From positions 513,041-577,040 of the forward strand of contig NW_005198537.1 of NCBI RefSeq assembly GCF_000372725.1: 64,000 bases of DNA, read 5' to 3'. The stretch comes from Emiliania huxleyi CCMP1516 (Eukaryota; Haptophyta; Isochrysidales; Noelaerhabdaceae). Shown here piece by piece: positions 62,196 through 64,000 of this stretch. The translations under genes and the position numbers were made by a program. A model generated the notes under the pieces. The model did no database searches. It saw only the letters and a program-made list of their open reading frames with translations, and was not told the DNA's origin. The stretch's first letter is position 1. Each line of letters opens with the position of its first letter.

Positions 62196-64000
62196 GTGAG
62201 TCTGTTCTTTCTCTTTTGGGTTTCTACGTTTGCGATTTGGATTTGGGATCGCCTTTGGTTTTGTTTTGATTGTTTTGGCCCCCAAAAGCGCCCCAAAGCA
62301 AATCCGAAAGGCGGCCCTTATCAGGGTTTCAGTTTAGCGCTACTAGTAACCCAATTTCCACGCTTCGCGAAGGACGCGAAGTCAGCACGCGGCGCCCGTG
62401 CCGTCGACCATTGCTCACGGACCGTGTCACAATTTGCCAGCATAATGGATGTGGGGTCGCGTGCACTGCCGCCTACGCAGGCGCTGTCGCCGACTGCACC
62501 GCGCTCGCTGCAGTTACGATCACTTCCCACGCCGCTTTGCAGAGCTTGGTGTGCAGCACGGCAGTCCCCACGGAAATGCAGCTTCAGAATCTGTGCAGGG
62601 TGTCAGGAGTGCCTCGACGGGCCGGCTCCCCCGCTGCCACCACCGCCGTCCTCCTCCAAGATTTGCGACAGTCCCGTGCAGACCGAGACGGCCCATCAGT
62701 ACTGCGGCAGTGGGGCTCTGTCCACAGGCTTCGTCGCGGGCGGTGAAGAAGGCTGCCGTGGCCTCTGCACGGCGACACCATTGTGTCGCTTCTTCTCCTC
62801 CTGGGAGGGTGGCTGGCAGCGTCATGCAGATGCGAACGAGCAGCCTCCACCGCCTCTGTCCCACTTCCCCACTTCCCCACCGCTTCTCTCGCTTGCGCTG
62901 ACTCTCGCCCGCGCCCACCAGGTGTGCGCTCACGTCGAGCTGCGATGTGCTGCAGAATGTCAAAAGCGGAGCTGAAATCGTGATTCGAGGCTGCCGGTCG
63001 TTAACACCGCCGACTCCGCCACTGCCGTCACCATCGCTGCCACCGCCAGTTGTATCACCGCTGCCACCACCGCCGTCCTCCTCCAAGATTTGCGACAGTC
63101 CCGTGCAGACCGAGACGGCCCATCAGTACTGCGGCAGTGGGGCTCTGTCCACAGGCTTCGTCGCGGGCGGTGAAGAAGGCTGCCGTGGCCTCTGCACGGC
63201 GACACCATTGTGTCGCTTCTTCTCCTCCTGGAAGGGTGGCTGGCAGCGTCATGCAGATGCGAACGAGCAGCCTCCACCGCCTCTGTCCCACTTCCCCACT
63301 TCCCCACCGCTTCTCTCGCTTGCGCTGACTCTCGCCCGCGCCCACCAGGTGTGCGCTCACGTCGAGCTGCGATGTGCTGCAGAATGTCAAAAGCGGAGCT
63401 GAAATCGTGATTCGAGGCTGCCGGTCGTTAACACCGCCGACTCCGCCACTGCCGTCACCTCCTTTGCCACCACCGCCCTCGCCCTTGCCGTCACCAGCGT
63501 CACCCTCGCCGCCATCGCCCTCCCCCCCGCCACCGCCTCCGTCGCCGCCACCGCCACCGCCGCCGCCGTCGCCGCCGCCGCCGCTGCCGCTGCCGCCGCC
63601 CTCTTCGCCTATGTCGCAGTGCGCCCTCTTTTGCCTGGGAAACAGCAATCCGTGGACCTACAAGTGCAATTGGAAGGCGTGTAGCGGCTGCGCTCCCGCT
63701 TGCACTACCAGCCCGCCACCTCCGTCGCAGCCATCGCCCCCACCGCCGCCGCCGTCGCCCCCTCCCCCGTCGCCGTCGCCTCCTCCGTCGCCCCCACCGC
63801 TGCCGCCGCCGTCGCCCCCACCGCCGCCGCCGCCGTCGCCCCCGCCTCCGTCGTCACCGCCGCCCCCGCCTCCGTCGCCACCGCCGCCGCCGCCTCCGTC
63901 GCCATCGCCGCCACCCCCATCGCCATCGTCCCCACCGCCGCCGCCGCCACCCCCTCCCCCGTCGCCACCGCCGCCCCCGCCTCCGTCGCCGCCACCCCCA
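62196..64000 (+). CDS. Secreted Cys-rich / Pro-rich (pherophorin-like) protein, 3' truncated
   Basis: The gene runs off the window; the true start is unresolved and could lie before or after 62196. Visible exons: up to 62815, 62922-63242 and 63349-64000, joined by two 106-bp GC-AG introns (62816-62921, 63243-63348). Domains: a Cys motif CRAWCAARQSPRKC then CAGCQEC; a PAN/apple-like unit KICDSPVQTETAHQYCGSGA...ALTSSCDVLQNVKSGAEIVI; an almost identical second unit; Pro/Ser spacers; then CALFCLGNSNPWTYKCNWKA with CSGCAPAC, the same Cys spacing as the first motif; and a long PPPPSP run to the edge. Such mosaics of Cys modules and polyproline are typical of algal extracellular matrix or cell-surface proteins. 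The function is inferred only. Confidence 0.72.
62634..63459 (+). repeat. 427-bp direct tandem duplication including an intron
   Basis: 62634-63032 and 63061-63459 are the same 399-bp sequence at an offset of 427 bp. By eye I find one difference (CTGGGAGGGTGG versus CTGGAAGGGTGG, giving Glu to Lys). The unit starts inside a proline-rich spacer, includes part of one exon, the whole 106-bp intron and part of the next, so the domain is duplicated with its intron in phase. Confidence 0.95.

Overview
The window is nuclear DNA from a eukaryote. Genes have short spliceosomal introns, sit on both strands and encode eukaryotic proteins (strawberry-notch helicase, ZMAT2/Snu23, CENP-X, NUB1, LETM1, a DHX57-like helicase). 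Genes are strongly GC-rich. Two small proteins carry signal-plus-transit leaders of the kind used for secondary red plastids. About half of the introns I could place by frame and homology start with GC instead of GT (often CAG|GCG...AG). Together this suggests a secondary-plastid alga, most likely a haptophyte; that identification is inference. No rRNA or tRNA gene, CRISPR array or bacterial operon was found.

Layout. 0-10 kb: an F-box/LRR gene, then a 7-kb strawberry-notch (SBNO) gene on the minus strand containing a 100-N assembly gap. 9.9-16 kb: repeat-rich; an unidentified gene is interrupted by a 499-bp transposon that looks like a new intron, followed by a dispersed ORF-bearing repeat (R1) and a MITE nested in another repeat. 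16-27.5 kb: gene-dense, with a plastid-targeted protein, ZMAT2/Snu23, a run of three glycosyltransferase-like regions, a JmjC protein, an SGNH esterase, a SAP-domain protein and a probably N-myristoylated protein. 27.5-45 kb: genes (WW, F-box, CS-domain, CDF transporter, DUF218, CENP-X, cyclin) separated by several transposon families, including fold-back elements made of many small hairpins. 45-58.4 kb: a DHX57-like RNA helicase, divergent from an EF-hand LETM1 gene, then a small plastid protein, a frame-broken AP2-repeat/RING gene and a NUB1 homologue. 58.4-64 kb: microsatellites, a membrane protein and the 5' part of a secreted Cys/Pro-rich gene with a nearly perfect 427-bp tandem duplication.

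The genes do not form one pathway. RNA/chromatin functions (SBNO, ZMAT2, DHX57-like, CENP-X, JmjC, SAP) and ubiquitin-related functions (two F-box proteins, RING, NUB1) are well represented. The most notable signals are mobile: an intron-generating element with an 8-bp target duplication, fold-back hairpin arrays, and insertions exactly at gene edges (26 bp or so upstream of CENP-X, at the stop codon of the helicase, just upstream of the CS-domain gene).
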